The notes under the pieces are model-generated. The model did not search any database and was not told where the DNA came from. It worked only from the letters and a program-made list of their open reading frames with translations. Below, one piece after another: positions 52,810 through 61,787 of a stretch of DNA of 64,000 bases (position 1 is the stretch's first letter; every line of letters begins with the position of its first letter). The DNA lies in contig CAVUFH010000003.1 in assembly GCA_963740835.1 (NCBI GenBank), positions 806,001 to 870,000 of the forward strand. Direction: 5' to 3'. The stretch is from CAVUFH01 sp963740835 (GTDB lineage: Bacteria; Actinomycetota; Acidimicrobiia; IMCC26256; PALSA-610). The position numbers and the translations under genes were made by a program.

Positions 52810-53651
52810 GCGCGTCGGGCACAGTCACGTCGCCGGCCGGTCGCCTCGGCCGGATCGGGATGAACGTCATTGCCGCGTTGGGACTGCTCTACCTGTTCGC
52901 GCCGATCTTCGTGATCATCGCGTTCAGCTTCAACGAGCCGAAGGGTCGATTCAACGCGGTCTGGCAGAAGTTCACGTTCGACAACTGGCTGCATCCCTTC
53001 GCCAATCGTCCGCTCGTCGACGCGCTCCTGCTGAGCCTGCGCATCGCGCTCATCTCCACCGTCATCGCGACGATCCTCGGCACGTTCATCGCGATCGCGC
53101 TGGTCCGCTACCGGATTCGCGGCGGCGAACCCGTCAACTTCCTGCTGGTTCTCCCGCTCACTGCGCCCGAGATCGTGCTCGGTGCGTCGTTGCTCACGCT
53201 GTTCATCCGGCCGACGATGCTGCTCTTCAACCACAGCTTCGTCCTCGGCACTCCGACGATCATCATCGCCCACATCATGTTCCTGGTGAGCTACGTCGCG
53301 ATCACCGTGCGCGCGCGCGTGCGCGGCCTCGACTGGACGCTCGAAGACGCGGCGATGGACCTCGGCGCGTCTCCGACGCGCACGTTCTGGAAGGTCACGC
53401 TGCCGCTGATCACACCGGGCATCCTCGCCGCCGCGCTCCTCGCGTTCGCGCTGTCGATCGACGACTTCATCATCACCTACTTCGTTTCGGGCCCCGACAC
53501 GACGACCTTCCCCGTCCGCATCTTCAATCAGTCGCGCACCGCGACACCGCCGCAGATCAACGTGCTGTCGACGATGATCCTGATCGTGAGCATCACCGTG
53601 CTCGCCGCGGGGACCGCGTGGGGTGCGTACCGCCAGAACCGCACCACGTAA
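52806..53651 (+). CDS. potC: Polyamine ABC transporter permease, PotC-type
   Basis: A 281-residue permease. Helices include IGMNVIAALGLLYLFAPIFVIIAFSF, LLSLRIALISTVIATILGTFIAIALV, FLLVLPLTAPEIVLGASLLTLFI, IIIAHIMFLVSYVAITVRARV and ILIVSITVLAAGTAWGAY. The coupling loop is LEDAAMDLGASPTRTFWKVTLPLITPGILAAALLAFALSIDDFIITYFVSG, the classic EAA-like PotC form. GTG 52806 overlaps the PotB stop by four bases. It completes the ATPase-binding protein-permease-permease order of an operon. Confidence 0.93.
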   Translation: MSASGTVTSPAGRLGRIGMNVIAALGLLYLFAPIFVIIAFSFNEPKGRFNAVWQKFTFDNWLHPFANRPLVDALLLSLRIALISTVIATILGTFIAIALVRYRIRGGEPVNFLLVLPLTAPEIVLGASLLTLFIRPTMLLFNHSFVLGTPTIIIAHIMFLVSYVAITVRARVRGLDWTLEDAAMDLGASPTRTFWKVTLPLITPGILAAALLAFALSIDDFIITYFVSGPDTTTFPVRIFNQSRTATPPQINVLSTMILIVSITVLAAGTAWGAYRQNRTT

Positions 53652-53695
53652 TCGTCAGCCACGCTCGCATCGCGCCGCTAGCGTCTCGACCAGTG

Positions 53696-54469
53696 ATGGA
53701 GTTGGAGGAAGCCGGCGCGCTCGTCACCGGCGGTGCGAGTGGGATCGGCGCGGCCACGGTTGCGGCGCTGCAGGCCGCGGGCGCGCGGGTCGCGTCCCTC
53801 GACCTCACCGAATCCGCGGAGGCCGACGTGGCGATCGTCACCGACGTCGCGGACGAGGCGCAGGTAGTGGCGAGCATCGCGCGGGCCGCCGCCGCGCTCG
53901 GCGGCCTCGACATCGCGGTGGTGAACGCGGGAGTCGGCGGGATGAGCCCGCTGCTCGAGATGCCCGCGGCCGAGTGGGATCGCGTGATGGGCGTCAACCT
54001 GCGCGGCGCCTTCCTGACGCTGCGCGAGTGCGGCAAGGCGATGGTCGCGCGCGCAACGGGCGACTCTGCCGGCGTCGAGTCAAGTGGCGCGATCGTTGCG
54101 GTCACGAGCGTGTCCGGTTTCCTGACCGAGCGGTTGATGGCTCACTACTCGGTGTCGAAGGCCGGCCTCGCCGCCCTCGTACGGGTCGCGGCGCGCGAGC
54201 TCGGCCCGCACCGGATCCGGGTGAACGGGGTGGCGCCGGGCACGACGGCAACGCCGATGTTCGCGGCCACGGACCGGCTCCCGGGTTACCAGGAACGGGC
54301 GGCGAGCCGCACCGCGTTGGGCCGGCTCGGCACCGCCGAAGACGTCGCGGAGGTGATCGTGGCGCTGTGCCGGCTCGAGTGGGTCACCGGTCAGATCGTC
54401 GCGGCCGACGGCGGCGTCTCGCTCGCGAGCCCGATCGATCCCGCCGACAGCTTCGACGTCCGCCCGTGA
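53696..54469 (+). CDS. SDR family oxidoreductase
   Basis: A 257-residue classical SDR: GALVTGGASGIGAATVAALQAAGARVASLDL, NAGVG, AVTSVSG for the serine, YSVSK (Tyr and Lys) and the end WVTGQIVAADGGVSLASP. The form is near 3-hydroxyacyl-CoA dehydrogenase type 2, which fits the VLDL-like cofactor region, but the substrate is not fixed by sequence. ATG 53696 is taken; a GTG three bases earlier is possible. It follows PotC by 44 bases and precedes the HAD phosphatase by 13 bases. Confidence 0.88.
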   Translation: MELEEAGALVTGGASGIGAATVAALQAAGARVASLDLTESAEADVAIVTDVADEAQVVASIARAAAALGGLDIAVVNAGVGGMSPLLEMPAAEWDRVMGVNLRGAFLTLRECGKAMVARATGDSAGVESSGAIVAVTSVSGFLTERLMAHYSVSKAGLAALVRVAARELGPHRIRVNGVAPGTTATPMFAATDRLPGYQERAASRTALGRLGTAEDVAEVIVALCRLEWVTGQIVAADGGVSLASPIDPADSFDVRP

Positions 54470-54482
54470 CGGTCCGGGCACA

Positions 54483-55145
54483 ATGACGATTCGGGCCGTC
54501 GTCTTCGACTTCGACGGGTTGATCCTCGACACCGAGACCTCGATCTTCGCTTCCTGGTGCCTGGCGTTCGAAGCGCACGGGTGCGCGCCACCCACGATCG
54601 AGGAGTGGGCGGCCGAGGTGGGAACGGTGGGTGGACTCGACGTGGTCGCGTTGCTCGAGTCGCGCGCCGCGCGCCCGGTCGACGTCGACGCGATGCAGCT
54701 GCGCCGGCGCGCGTACCGCGACGACGTCCTTGCGCGCGAGGTTGCGCGTCCCGGTGTCGCCGATTGGATCGACGACGCGCTCGCGCGCGGGTTCGGTCTC
54801 GCGATCGCGTCGAGCTCCGAGCGCGAATGGGTCGAACCGCATTTGCGCCGGCTCGGTCTGCGCGACCACTTCGCGCACCTTGCGTGTTACGGATCCGGAC
54901 TCGCCCCAAAGCCCGCGCCCGATACCTATCTCGAAGCGTGCGTGCGATTGGGCGTCGCCCCTGCCCACTCGATCGCGGTCGAAGATTCGCCGCATGGAAT
55001 CGACGCGGCGCGCGCCGCCGGGTTGCGCGTCGTCGCGGTTCCCAACACGGTCACCGAGCAGATGGACCTGTCGGCTGCCGACCTCGTGATCACGTCGCTG
55101 GCCGAGTGTTCACTGGCCGACGTGCTCGCGCGCTTCGCCGCCTAG
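54483..55145 (+). CDS. HAD-superfamily phosphatase (beta-PGM/gph type)
   Basis: A 220-residue hydrolase. Motif I is VVFDFDGLILDTE (Asp9 as nucleophile, Asp11), followed by a helical cap; motif II IASSSERE; motif III lysine in GLAPKPAPDTYLEAC; motif IV acids in AIAVEDSPHGIDAARAAGLRVVAVPN. This pattern, with GLILDTE, belongs to the beta-phosphoglucomutase/phosphoglycolate phosphatase group that dephosphorylates small sugar phosphates. No sugar gene is close. Its stop is one base from the convergent Rpf-like gene. Confidence 0.9.
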   Translation: MTIRAVVFDFDGLILDTETSIFASWCLAFEAHGCAPPTIEEWAAEVGTVGGLDVVALLESRAARPVDVDAMQLRRRAYRDDVLAREVARPGVADWIDDALARGFGLAIASSSEREWVEPHLRRLGLRDHFAHLACYGSGLAPKPAPDTYLEACVRLGVAPAHSIAVEDSPHGIDAARAAGLRVVAVPNTVTEQMDLSAADLVITSLAECSLADVLARFAA

Positions 55146-55146
55146 C

Positions 55147-56193
55147 TCAGCAGCGTCCGCCCCACGGACCCTTGCCCTGCCACTGGTACAGCGTCCACGC
55201 AAGGTCGTCTTGATCGGACACGCTCGCCTGGTTCGGTCGCACACCGACCAGATTGACGCGGCCCGCGTGACTCGCAGTGATGTCCCACGTCGTCAGCGCG
55301 AACTGGTACGCGCCGAAGTACTTGCCCGACGCGCTCACGACCCCATAGTTCCCGTGGCTCTCGCGCGCGCGGGTGCACACGAGGAACGGGTCGTCGTGGT
55401 GCGAACCGCCGCCACCGCTCGAAGGCGGGGGCGGAACCGCGGCCGGCCCGATCGCCTTCTGTGCGCTCTGCTTGGTCGTGGCCTTCGTGGCCTTCGTGGC
55501 CTTCGTGGCGGCCCTGGGGGCGGGCGTCGCGGCTCTCGAGCGACTGGCGGCGGCCTTGGCCGCGGCAGCTTGCGCCGCGGCGACGGACTCGCGTTGGGCC
55601 TGGCCCTGCAAGCCGGCCAGCTGCGCTTCGAGCGTGGCCTGTTCGTTGCCGAGCTTCTGGACGAGCGCCGCCTCGTCGGCCCGCCGCTGTTCGAGCGCGG
55701 CCCGCTGGGAGGCGAGGGCTTCGGACGCCTGGGTGAACTCGTCGATCACGCGCTCGCTCTCGGCGTTGGCCCGGTCGAGCAGCGTCGCCCGCCGGACCGA
55801 GTCGAGGGCGCTGCCGCTCGACAACACCGGCCCGAGGTCGGTGCCGGAGCCCTTGTAGATCTCGACCGCGCGCGCCGTCGCCGCGACCGCGGTCGTGTCG
55901 GCGTGCTGCTTCGCATCCGCGACCTTGTGCTCGAGCTCGGCGATCTGCGCGTCGAGCTGCGCCGCTTCCTCGCGGCTCGCGAACCAGCGCTGCGCGGCCG
56001 CGTCGATCTCACTGCGCGTCTGCGCGATGCGGTCGTTGGTGCTCTGCGCGCCGGCAACCATCGGCACGGAAACGAGCGCGACGATCAATGCGACGACGAG
56101 GACGCGTCCACGCGTCAGCACGGTGCGAGTGTCCGACTCCGCCACACCGATGCTGCGCCCGCGGCCGAAACGGCGCGTGCGGGGCTTGGGCAT
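55147..56193 (-). CDS. Secreted coiled-coil protein with Rpf/transglycosylase-like domain
   Basis: A 348-residue exported protein. From ATG 56193 a basic start (MPKPRTRRFGRGRS) leads to a signal anchor VLVVALIVALVSVPMVAGAQ. Next come two coiled-coil helices (RIAQTRSEIDAAAQRWFASREEAAQLDAQIAELEHKVADAK... and RVIDEFTQASEALASQRAALEQRRADEAAL), the hinge resembling the regulatory segment of NlpC/P60 and EnvC proteins. An Ala/Lys-rich linker (ATKATKATTK) follows. The end, CTRARESHGNYGVVSASGKYFGAYQFALTTWDITA...NQASVSDQDDLAWTLYQWQGKGPW, is a resuscitation-promoting-factor-type lysozyme fold with its glutamate in RARESHGNYG. It should cut peptidoglycan during growth or division. Confidence 0.85.
   Translation of the reverse strand: MPKPRTRRFGRGRSIGVAESDTRTVLTRGRVLVVALIVALVSVPMVAGAQSTNDRIAQTRSEIDAAAQRWFASREEAAQLDAQIAELEHKVADAKQHADTTAVAATARAVEIYKGSGTDLGPVLSSGSALDSVRRATLLDRANAESERVIDEFTQASEALASQRAALEQRRADEAALVQKLGNEQATLEAQLAGLQGQAQRESVAAAQAAAAKAAASRSRAATPAPRAATKATKATKATTKQSAQKAIGPAAVPPPPSSGGGGSHHDDPFLVCTRARESHGNYGVVSASGKYFGAYQFALTTWDITASHAGRVNLVGVRPNQASVSDQDDLAWTLYQWQGKGPWGGRC
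55478..55504 (-). repeat. Three 9-bp direct repeats in the linker of the Rpf-like gene
   Basis: The unit GTGGCCTTC (plus strand) occurs three times in a row and encodes the repeated Lys-Ala-Thr steps of the linker. Length change by whole units would keep the frame, so it may vary between strains. Confidence 0.6.
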
Positions 56194-56320
56194 TGCGTTC
56201 GACCCTAACGAAGCGTCCATGCAAAGGCGAAACTCTGGCGTCACGCTGCGTGAGGTTCGGGGCGCGTCCGGCAACAACTTGCAGGTCACCGGCAGTGTTG
56301 CGAATGCGAGAATCTTCGTG

Positions 56321-58072
56321 ATGCGCGAGGGATCCGCCGAGTTGACTGACGCCGAAGTGCCGGACACGTCGCCTGACCGCGGCGATGTCGAACAATTCGG
56401 TGCAGAACGTCCGAGTGTGTTGGAGCGGGCGATCGACTGCTTCGAGCCGGCGCGCACGGTGTTGTTCGTGTGCATCGTTGTCTGGATCGCCTGGTTCTTC
56501 CGGCTGCCACTCGTGCGGCACGAGCGGTTTCAGACCTTCGGGTTCGACCTTGGTATCTACGACCAGGGTGTGTGGCTCCTTTCGCAATTTCGCGATCCGT
56601 TCGTCACCGTGCGCGGTCTCGATCTCTTCGGTCACCACATGAACCCGTTCTTCTTGGTGCTCGCGCCCTTCTATCGCGCGGGCGGTGGTGTCGAATTCCT
56701 GCTTGCGGTGCAAGTGCTCGCCCAGGCGAGCGGTGCGATCGCGATCTTCTTGCTCGGCCGCGATCTGCTGCGTTCGCGCTGGTGCGGTGTCGCGCTCGCG
56801 ATCGCGTTGCTCCTGAACCCCACGTACCAATGGTTGATGTGGGAGTTCTTCCACCCCGACGCAGTCGCGATCGGTCCGTTGCTCTTCGCATACTGGGCCG
56901 CGCGCGAACGAAGATGGGGTTGGTTCACCGTGGCCGCGGTGATCGCGCTGAGCTGCAAAGAAGATGTGGCACTCGCGGTCGTCGTGCTCGGGTTGCTCGT
57001 CGCCTTCCGTTTGCGCCGCGATCAACGGCGTCTCGCGTTCGGGTTCGGCTCGATGGTCGTCGGCTTCCTCGTACCGGTCGTCATCGGATCGAGCGGCGAT
57101 TGGAGGTTCCTGCTCGCGGCGGTCTTCGTGGTCGTCGGCCTGTACCTCGTGCTCGACCGGCGCGACGACTGGCGCATCGGCACCGCTATCGCGTTGCTCG
57201 CGGGCGCGTGGTTCCTCCTCGCGACGCAGATCCTCATCCCGCACTTCAACGGCGTGGGCCGCTTCTACGATTCCTTCTTCGGTCCCGAGCTCGGGGAGAC
57301 ACCGAGCGAAATCGCGAAGAACATCGCGCAGCATCCGTCGCTGGCGATCGACCGCATCGCGGAGTCGAGTCGACAGACGTGGTACTGGCGGATGCTCGCA
57401 CCGTTCGCATTGCTGCCACTCATCTATCTGCGCGCGTTCGCGATCGCGCTACCGATGGTCGCGGTCAACGTCTTGACCTTGTTCCCGTATACACGCGACT
57501 ACCGCTTCCACTACTCGGCGCTCGTCGTCGCGGGCGGCGCGGTGGCGTCCGTCGAAGCGATCGCCTGGCTGCAGCGCCTGAGCGGTGGGAGCGTCACCGT
57601 TCGCAACGCGGGTGTGAGCATCGTGGTGATCGCGGCGCTCGTGACGACCGTCGCGTGGGGCGCGTCGCCGCTCGCCCGCGACTACGACCGCATCTGGCCC
57701 TTGCGCGCCGACCTGCACCAACCGATCCAGGAGTACGCGATCGCTCTGGTGCCGAAGGACGCATCGGTGAGCGCGGCCTACGACATCGTCCCGCACATCA
57801 CGCACCGCGAGAAGGTGTACGAGTTCCCGGTTCCGTGGTGCAACATCAACTGGGGTGTCCACGGCGAGAACCTCGACGATCCGGCCGGGGTGCAGTGGCT
57901 GATCCTCGACCGGCGTCTCCTCGACCCGAAGAACACCGCGCTCGCGAACGATCTGCTGGGTTCCGAGTTCACGATTCGGTTCGAACAGTCCGACATCGTC
58001 GTGGCCGAGCGCACCACCCCCGCGCCGCCGCGTACTGAGCAGCCCGCGCAGTTCGAATGCCAGCCGCGGTGA
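56321..58072 (+). CDS. DUF2079 polytopic membrane protein
   Basis: A 583-residue membrane protein with about ten or more helices, for example TVLFVCIVVWIAWFFRLPLV, VEFLLAVQVLAQASGAIAIFLLG, WFTVAAVIALSCKEDVALAVVVLGLLV and RLAFGFGSMVVGFLVPVVIG. The loop FQTFGFDLGIYDQGVWLLSQFRDPFVTVRGLDLFGHHMNPFFLVLAPFYRAGGG is the diagnostic DUF2079 signature, near the dolichol-/polyprenyl-sugar-dependent GT-C glycosyltransferases, with acidic residues (FDLGIYDQ) in the first outer loop. A large outer domain follows (PLRADLHQPIQEYAIALVPKDASVSAAYDIVPHI). Start ATG 56321, or GTG 56318. It is divergent from the secreted muralidase, suggesting a cell-envelope role. Confidence 0.85.
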   Translation: MREGSAELTDAEVPDTSPDRGDVEQFGAERPSVLERAIDCFEPARTVLFVCIVVWIAWFFRLPLVRHERFQTFGFDLGIYDQGVWLLSQFRDPFVTVRGLDLFGHHMNPFFLVLAPFYRAGGGVEFLLAVQVLAQASGAIAIFLLGRDLLRSRWCGVALAIALLLNPTYQWLMWEFFHPDAVAIGPLLFAYWAARERRWGWFTVAAVIALSCKEDVALAVVVLGLLVAFRLRRDQRRLAFGFGSMVVGFLVPVVIGSSGDWRFLLAAVFVVVGLYLVLDRRDDWRIGTAIALLAGAWFLLATQILIPHFNGVGRFYDSFFGPELGETPSEIAKNIAQHPSLAIDRIAESSRQTWYWRMLAPFALLPLIYLRAFAIALPMVAVNVLTLFPYTRDYRFHYSALVVAGGAVASVEAIAWLQRLSGGSVTVRNAGVSIVVIAALVTTVAWGASPLARDYDRIWPLRADLHQPIQEYAIALVPKDASVSAAYDIVPHITHREKVYEFPVPWCNINWGVHGENLDDPAGVQWLILDRRLLDPKNTALANDLLGSEFTIRFEQSDIVVAERTTPAPPRTEQPAQFECQPR

Positions 58073-58088
58073 TCACGCAGCGCGCCGT

Positions 58089-58836
58089 TCACGCGATTGT
58101 GGCGCCGCCCTCGACCGGTACCGTCTGCCCGGTCAGGTAGCGGGCGTCCTCGGAAAGCAGGAAGGCAACCACATCCGCGATGTCTTCCGGTTGTGCGTAG
58201 CGCCCGATCGGCACGCGCGTCTTGGCCCGGGCCTGGGCTTCGGGCGTCGCGAACGTGCCGCCGGTCATCGGCGTGTCGACGCCACCGGGGCAGACGCAGT
58301 TCGCCGCGCACTCCGTCGGGGCCGTACTGCACGGCCAACAAGCGGGTCAACGCGTCCACGCCGCCCTTGCTCGCGGTGTATCCGGCTCCGTAACCGTGAC
58401 CGCGGATGGCGGCGGTCGACGCGATGGTCACGATCGCGCCCCCGCCATCGACGAGCGACGGCAGGGCCTGCGCGATGACTGCGAACGTCCCGACGAGGTT
58501 GACACGCAACACGTGCACGAAATCCTCGACCGCGACCTGGTGCGCGGGTCTGAGATCGGGACCGTGAAAGATGCCGGCCGCCGTCACCACACCCCGGAGT
58601 CGGCCGAGGTCGGCGATCGCCTGCGCGACGGTCGCGCGCACGGCGTCTTCGTCGCCGACGTCGCACTCGTACGCCGTGGCGCGGCCGCCGGCGCTCGCGA
58701 CGAGTGCCTCGGTTTCGCGCGCGTTGTCGCCGTGCCGGTCGACGATCGCGATTGCAGATCCGTCGCGTGCAACGCGTTGCGCGGTGGCGCGGCCGATGCC
58801 GCTTCCGCCACCGGTGATGAGCACGGCGCCGTTCAT
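58089..58836 (-). CDS. SDR family oxidoreductase (frameshifted)
   Basis: From ATG 58836: AVLITGGGSGIGRATAQRVARDGSAIAIVDRHGDN, AGIFHGP, VTIASTAA, and GYTASKGGVDALTRLLAVQYGPDGVR. Near 58304 one surplus base is present; with it removed the text reads GVRANCVCPGGVDTPMTG and continues in that frame to RYLTGQTVPVEGGATIA and TGA 58089. The joined length is about 248 residues, normal for the family. The catalytic Tyr and Lys (YTASK) precede the shift. The substrate is unknown. It is divergent from another SDR 25 bases away. Confidence 0.82.
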
Positions 58837-58861
58837 GGACCTCAGAAACTAGGGTCTGGCC

Positions 58862-59644
58862 GTGGTCTCGGTCGAGGAAACCCGCGCGATGCACACTGTC
58901 GACGGCAAGGTGATCGTGATCACCGGCGCAGGCAAGGGGATCGGCAAGGGCCTGGCTCTGCACCTCGGCAAGGGCGGCGCGTCGATCGTCGTCGCGGAGT
59001 GGAAGCCGGATCTCATGGAGGCGACATGCGCCGAGCTCGACACGCTCGGCATCCCGAACCTCGGGATCGTCTGCGACGTGAACGAGCGCACCCAGATCGA
59101 AGCGATGATCGCGGCGACGGTCGAAGGGTTCGGCCGCGTCGATTGTCTCATCAACAACGCGCAGACCTTCCGCCCGCTCGCGCCGATCGCCGAAGTCACC
59201 GAACGCGACCTCGACATCTTCTACACGTCCGGTGTCAAAGGCACGTTGTGGGCGATGCAAGCGGCGTACCCGCACATGCGGGACCAAGGTTGGGGTCGCG
59301 TCGTCAACTTCGCGTCGTCGATGGGGATCACGGGTGGCAAGGGCTTCGCCGCGTACAACGCGTCGAAGGAAGCGATCCGCGCGCTCACCCGTACCGCCGC
59401 TCGCGAGTGGGCCATGGACGGCATCATCGTGAACGCGATCGCGCCGGCCGCCGCGACGCATCACGGGGTCGCCGGCGAGCAGAGCGAGGGCTACCGCATC
59501 TTCGTCGAGAACTGCCCGATGGGCCGGCAAGGGGACCCGGAGCTCGACATCGGTGGTGTCGCATGGTTCCTTTGCAGCGACGGATGTCGCTACCTCACTG
59601 GCCACACGCTGATGGTCGACGGCGGCGCATTCATGTGGGCGTGA
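58862..59644 (+). CDS. SDR family oxidoreductase
   Basis: A 260-residue classical SDR: VIVITGAGKGIGKGLALHLGKGGASIVVAEWKPD, CDVNERTQIEAM, INNAQTFRP, NFASSMGITGG, YNASKEAIRALTRTAAREWAMDGIIVNAIAPAA and YLTGHTLMVDGGAFMWA. Start GTG 58862 is used; an ATG at 58889 (MHTVDGKV) is equally good. Its TGA overlaps the GTG of the following thioesterase by four bases, so the two are coupled and may serve one acyl-CoA or ketone pathway. Confidence 0.9.
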   Translation: MVSVEETRAMHTVDGKVIVITGAGKGIGKGLALHLGKGGASIVVAEWKPDLMEATCAELDTLGIPNLGIVCDVNERTQIEAMIAATVEGFGRVDCLINNAQTFRPLAPIAEVTERDLDIFYTSGVKGTLWAMQAAYPHMRDQGWGRVVNFASSMGITGGKGFAAYNASKEAIRALTRTAAREWAMDGIIVNAIAPAAATHHGVAGEQSEGYRIFVENCPMGRQGDPELDIGGVAWFLCSDGCRYLTGHTLMVDGGAFMWA

Positions 59645-60136
59645 GCGCAGAGGCGCAGCTCGAGCGCGAGGGATACCGCCACATCCGTGCCGCTCCGACC
59701 CGCGCGGCCGACTTCGATGGCCAAGGCCACTTGAACAACGCGGCAACGGTCCGCGTCTTCAACGATGCGCGCGTCGCCTACGTGCGCGAGTCGATCGGTG
59801 ACTGGTGGATCGACGCGATCGAAGTGCACCGCTTCGTGATCGCGGCGCCGCGAGCTGCACGTGCTGTATGAGTCCGAAGGGATGCCGGGCGAGGTGTTCG
59901 TCGGCGCCATGCGCTACGTGCGCCGCGAGGGCAAGGCGTTGGTGCTCGAACAGCGGCTGCTCGAAGCGGTGACAGCTCGTCCGATCGCACGGGCGTGGGT
60001 CGTCCAGTTGCTGGTGCAGGACGGCACCGTCGTGGAGTGGCCCGCGCGCTACATCGCTCACGTGGAAGCGATCGAGCAGTGCGCCCTCCCCGTGCAGCCG
60101 CGTCGAAACGTCGCGCGCTGGGGTCCGCCCGAGTAG
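59641..60136 (+). CDS. Hotdog-fold acyl-CoA thioesterase (frameshifted)
   Basis: GTG 59641 opens MSAEAQLEREGYRHIRAAPTRAADFDGQGHLNNAATVRVFNDARVAYV, in which DGQGHLNNA is the 4-hydroxybenzoyl-CoA thioesterase/YbgC-type active-site loop. After RFVIAA the frame breaks at about 59848; removing one C gives RELHVLYESEGMPGEVFVGAMRYVRREGKALVLEQRLLEA and the frame runs to TAG 60136. Joined length is about 164 residues. The protein would hydrolyse acyl-CoA thioesters. It overlaps the SDR and stands ten bases before the DUF4190 gene. Confidence 0.78.
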
Positions 60137-60146
60137 CGTTTGCACC

Positions 60147-60944
60147 GTGACCGATTCGGGTTCCGGCGCCCCTCCCGAACCGCCTCGAGAACCACCGTCG
60201 GAGCCGCGTCCCTCGGATGCGTGGGCGCAGCCGACGCCCGCCGCGCCACCGCCGATTCCACCTCCGCCGAGCACGGTGCCGGCACCGCCGCCCGGGACCG
60301 GCTACCAGTACGCCGCGCCCGCACCGACGTGGGCGCCGGGACAGCCCGGGTACGCGCCACCGAAGACCAACAACCTCGCGATCATCTCGCTCATCTTCGG
60401 GATCGCGAACTTCATCATCTGCCCGTTCGTCGGGTCGATCGTCGCGATCGTCACCGGGCACATCTCGTCCAGTCAGATCAAGCGGTCCGAGGGCCGGGAA
60501 GGCGGCAAGGGCCTCGCTCGCGCCGGGACGATCCTCGGCTATGTCGGGCTCGGCCTCGCGATCGTCGGTCTCGTCGGCGCGATCGTGGCGTTCGGCGTGT
60601 TCGGCGACGACATCACCCGTGCGTCGTTGCGGTCGGACGCGAACGAGTTCGTCGACAACGCGCAGCAGGTCGCGCAGGTGAGCGGCAGCGACGTGCGCGA
60701 TCCCGAAGTCCTGCGGCGCGCCTACGCGAACACCTCGTTCGACGACGGCTTCGACTCGATGACCTTGGCCGACGGCACGTCGATCCTTACCGCCGACGCG
60801 AGCGACTGGGAGAACGCGGGCTGGCGCGTGCAGCTGCACGGCAACCTCTTCAAGTCCGCCGACATCTGCGTGTTGATCCCGGTCGCGATCGACGGTTCGC
60901 CCGCGATCAGCAACTCCGCGTGTACGAACCGGACCTCGGCCTAG
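60147..60944 (+). CDS. DUF4190 membrane protein
   Basis: A 265-residue protein from GTG 60147. The first about 70 residues are Pro-rich and disordered (PEPPREPPSEPRPSD, PPPIPPPPSTVPAPPP). Then comes the DUF4190 pair of helices: NNLAIISLIFGIANFIICPFVGSIVAIVTGHISSSQIKRSEGREGGKGLARAGTILGYVGLGLAIVGLVGAIVAF. The last about 110 residues are outside the membrane (SLRSDANEFVDNAQQVAQVSGSDVRDPEVL...) with two cysteines (in ADICV and NSACT). Function is unknown; such proteins are often found as small actinobacterial envelope components. Its stop overlaps the convergent isomerase gene by four bases. Confidence 0.82.
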   Translation: MTDSGSGAPPEPPREPPSEPRPSDAWAQPTPAAPPPIPPPPSTVPAPPPGTGYQYAAPAPTWAPGQPGYAPPKTNNLAIISLIFGIANFIICPFVGSIVAIVTGHISSSQIKRSEGREGGKGLARAGTILGYVGLGLAIVGLVGAIVAFGVFGDDITRASLRSDANEFVDNAQQVAQVSGSDVRDPEVLRRAYANTSFDDGFDSMTLADGTSILTADASDWENAGWRVQLHGNLFKSADICVLIPVAIDGSPAISNSACTNRTSA

Positions 60945-61783
60945 CGCGAGGTGCGCGGTGCGGCTCCCTGCGCGCCGAGACCGGTCAACATGCCGTCGAG
61001 CACCTCCACCGCACGCGGGACCGCCGCGTCGTACCCCTCTTCGTCGATGCGCGGGCCGACGAGCTCGAGGTCGAACAGCCCCCGGTATCCGGCGGTGATG
61101 AGGTCGGTGAGGATGCGGCGGATGGGGATGTCGCCGTCGCCCGGCACCAGCCGATCCGGGGTCGCTAGGGTCCCGACACGGAAGTCGCTGACTTGCACGA
61201 GCCGGATGCGGTCGATGCCATCACTGATCGTCGTCGCCAGGCCACGTTCCGCCCAGCACACGTTGATCTCCAGGCACACGCCGGTGTCGAGCCGGCGGGC
61301 GATGTCGATGACGTCATGCAGCGAGTGCACGAACCCGACGTCGACGCGCAGCGAGTTCGTGTGCTCGATCGCGAACGCCACGTGCGCGGCGCGCGCCACC
61401 TCGAGGACGGGTGCAAGCGCGGCTTCGAGCGCGTCGGCCGCGTCCTCCCACGTGAGTGGCGTCGCCGGCCCGGTCGTGAACACGAGGCACCCGGCGCCGA
61501 AGCGGGCGGCCGCGTCGATCGAGCGGAGCAGCCGGGCGCGCTGCGTCTCCCACTGTTCCGGGTCCGCGAGCCGGAACGGTCCGAGACCGATCAGGTTCCC
61601 GACGCGCAGGCCACGCGCAACCGCGTCGGCGATGCGCGCGACGCCGTCGTCCCAGCCGTTCGCCTCGAGCTTCGCCACCGACACTCCGACCTGGTCGATG
61701 CCGTGCCGGTCCCAGAACGCGAGGTCCTCCGACAGGGAATTGCGGTAGGACGAGATCGCGCTGACGCAGATGCGCGGATGCAT
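60941..61783 (-). CDS. Sugar phosphate isomerase/epimerase-like TIM-barrel protein
   Basis: A 280-residue xylose isomerase-like TIM barrel. Segments: ICVSAISSYRNSLSEDLAFWDRHGIDQVGVSVAKLEANGWDDGVARI, LVFTTGPATPLTWEDAADALEAALAPVLEVARAAHVAFAIEHTNSLRVDVGFVHSLHDVIDIARRLDTGVCLEINVCWAERG (glutamate and histidine metal ligands in AIEHTN, and CLEIN), VQVSDFRVG and FDLELVGPRIDEEGY. It should bind a divalent metal and isomerise or cleave a sugar-like or inositol-like substrate. The ATG lies four bases beyond the stop of the SDR upstream on this strand, implying an operon. Confidence 0.82.
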   Translation of the reverse strand: MHPRICVSAISSYRNSLSEDLAFWDRHGIDQVGVSVAKLEANGWDDGVARIADAVARGLRVGNLIGLGPFRLADPEQWETQRARLLRSIDAAARFGAGCLVFTTGPATPLTWEDAADALEAALAPVLEVARAAHVAFAIEHTNSLRVDVGFVHSLHDVIDIARRLDTGVCLEINVCWAERGLATTISDGIDRIRLVQVSDFRVGTLATPDRLVPGDGDIPIRRILTDLITAGYRGLFDLELVGPRIDEEGYDAAVPRAVEVLDGMLTGLGAQGAAPRTSR

Positions 61784-61787
61784 CGAG

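Noticed and set aside
57449..57862. Open frame opposite the DUF2079 gene
   Set aside because: It is an antisense shadow, His/Arg/Asp-rich with no helices or motif.
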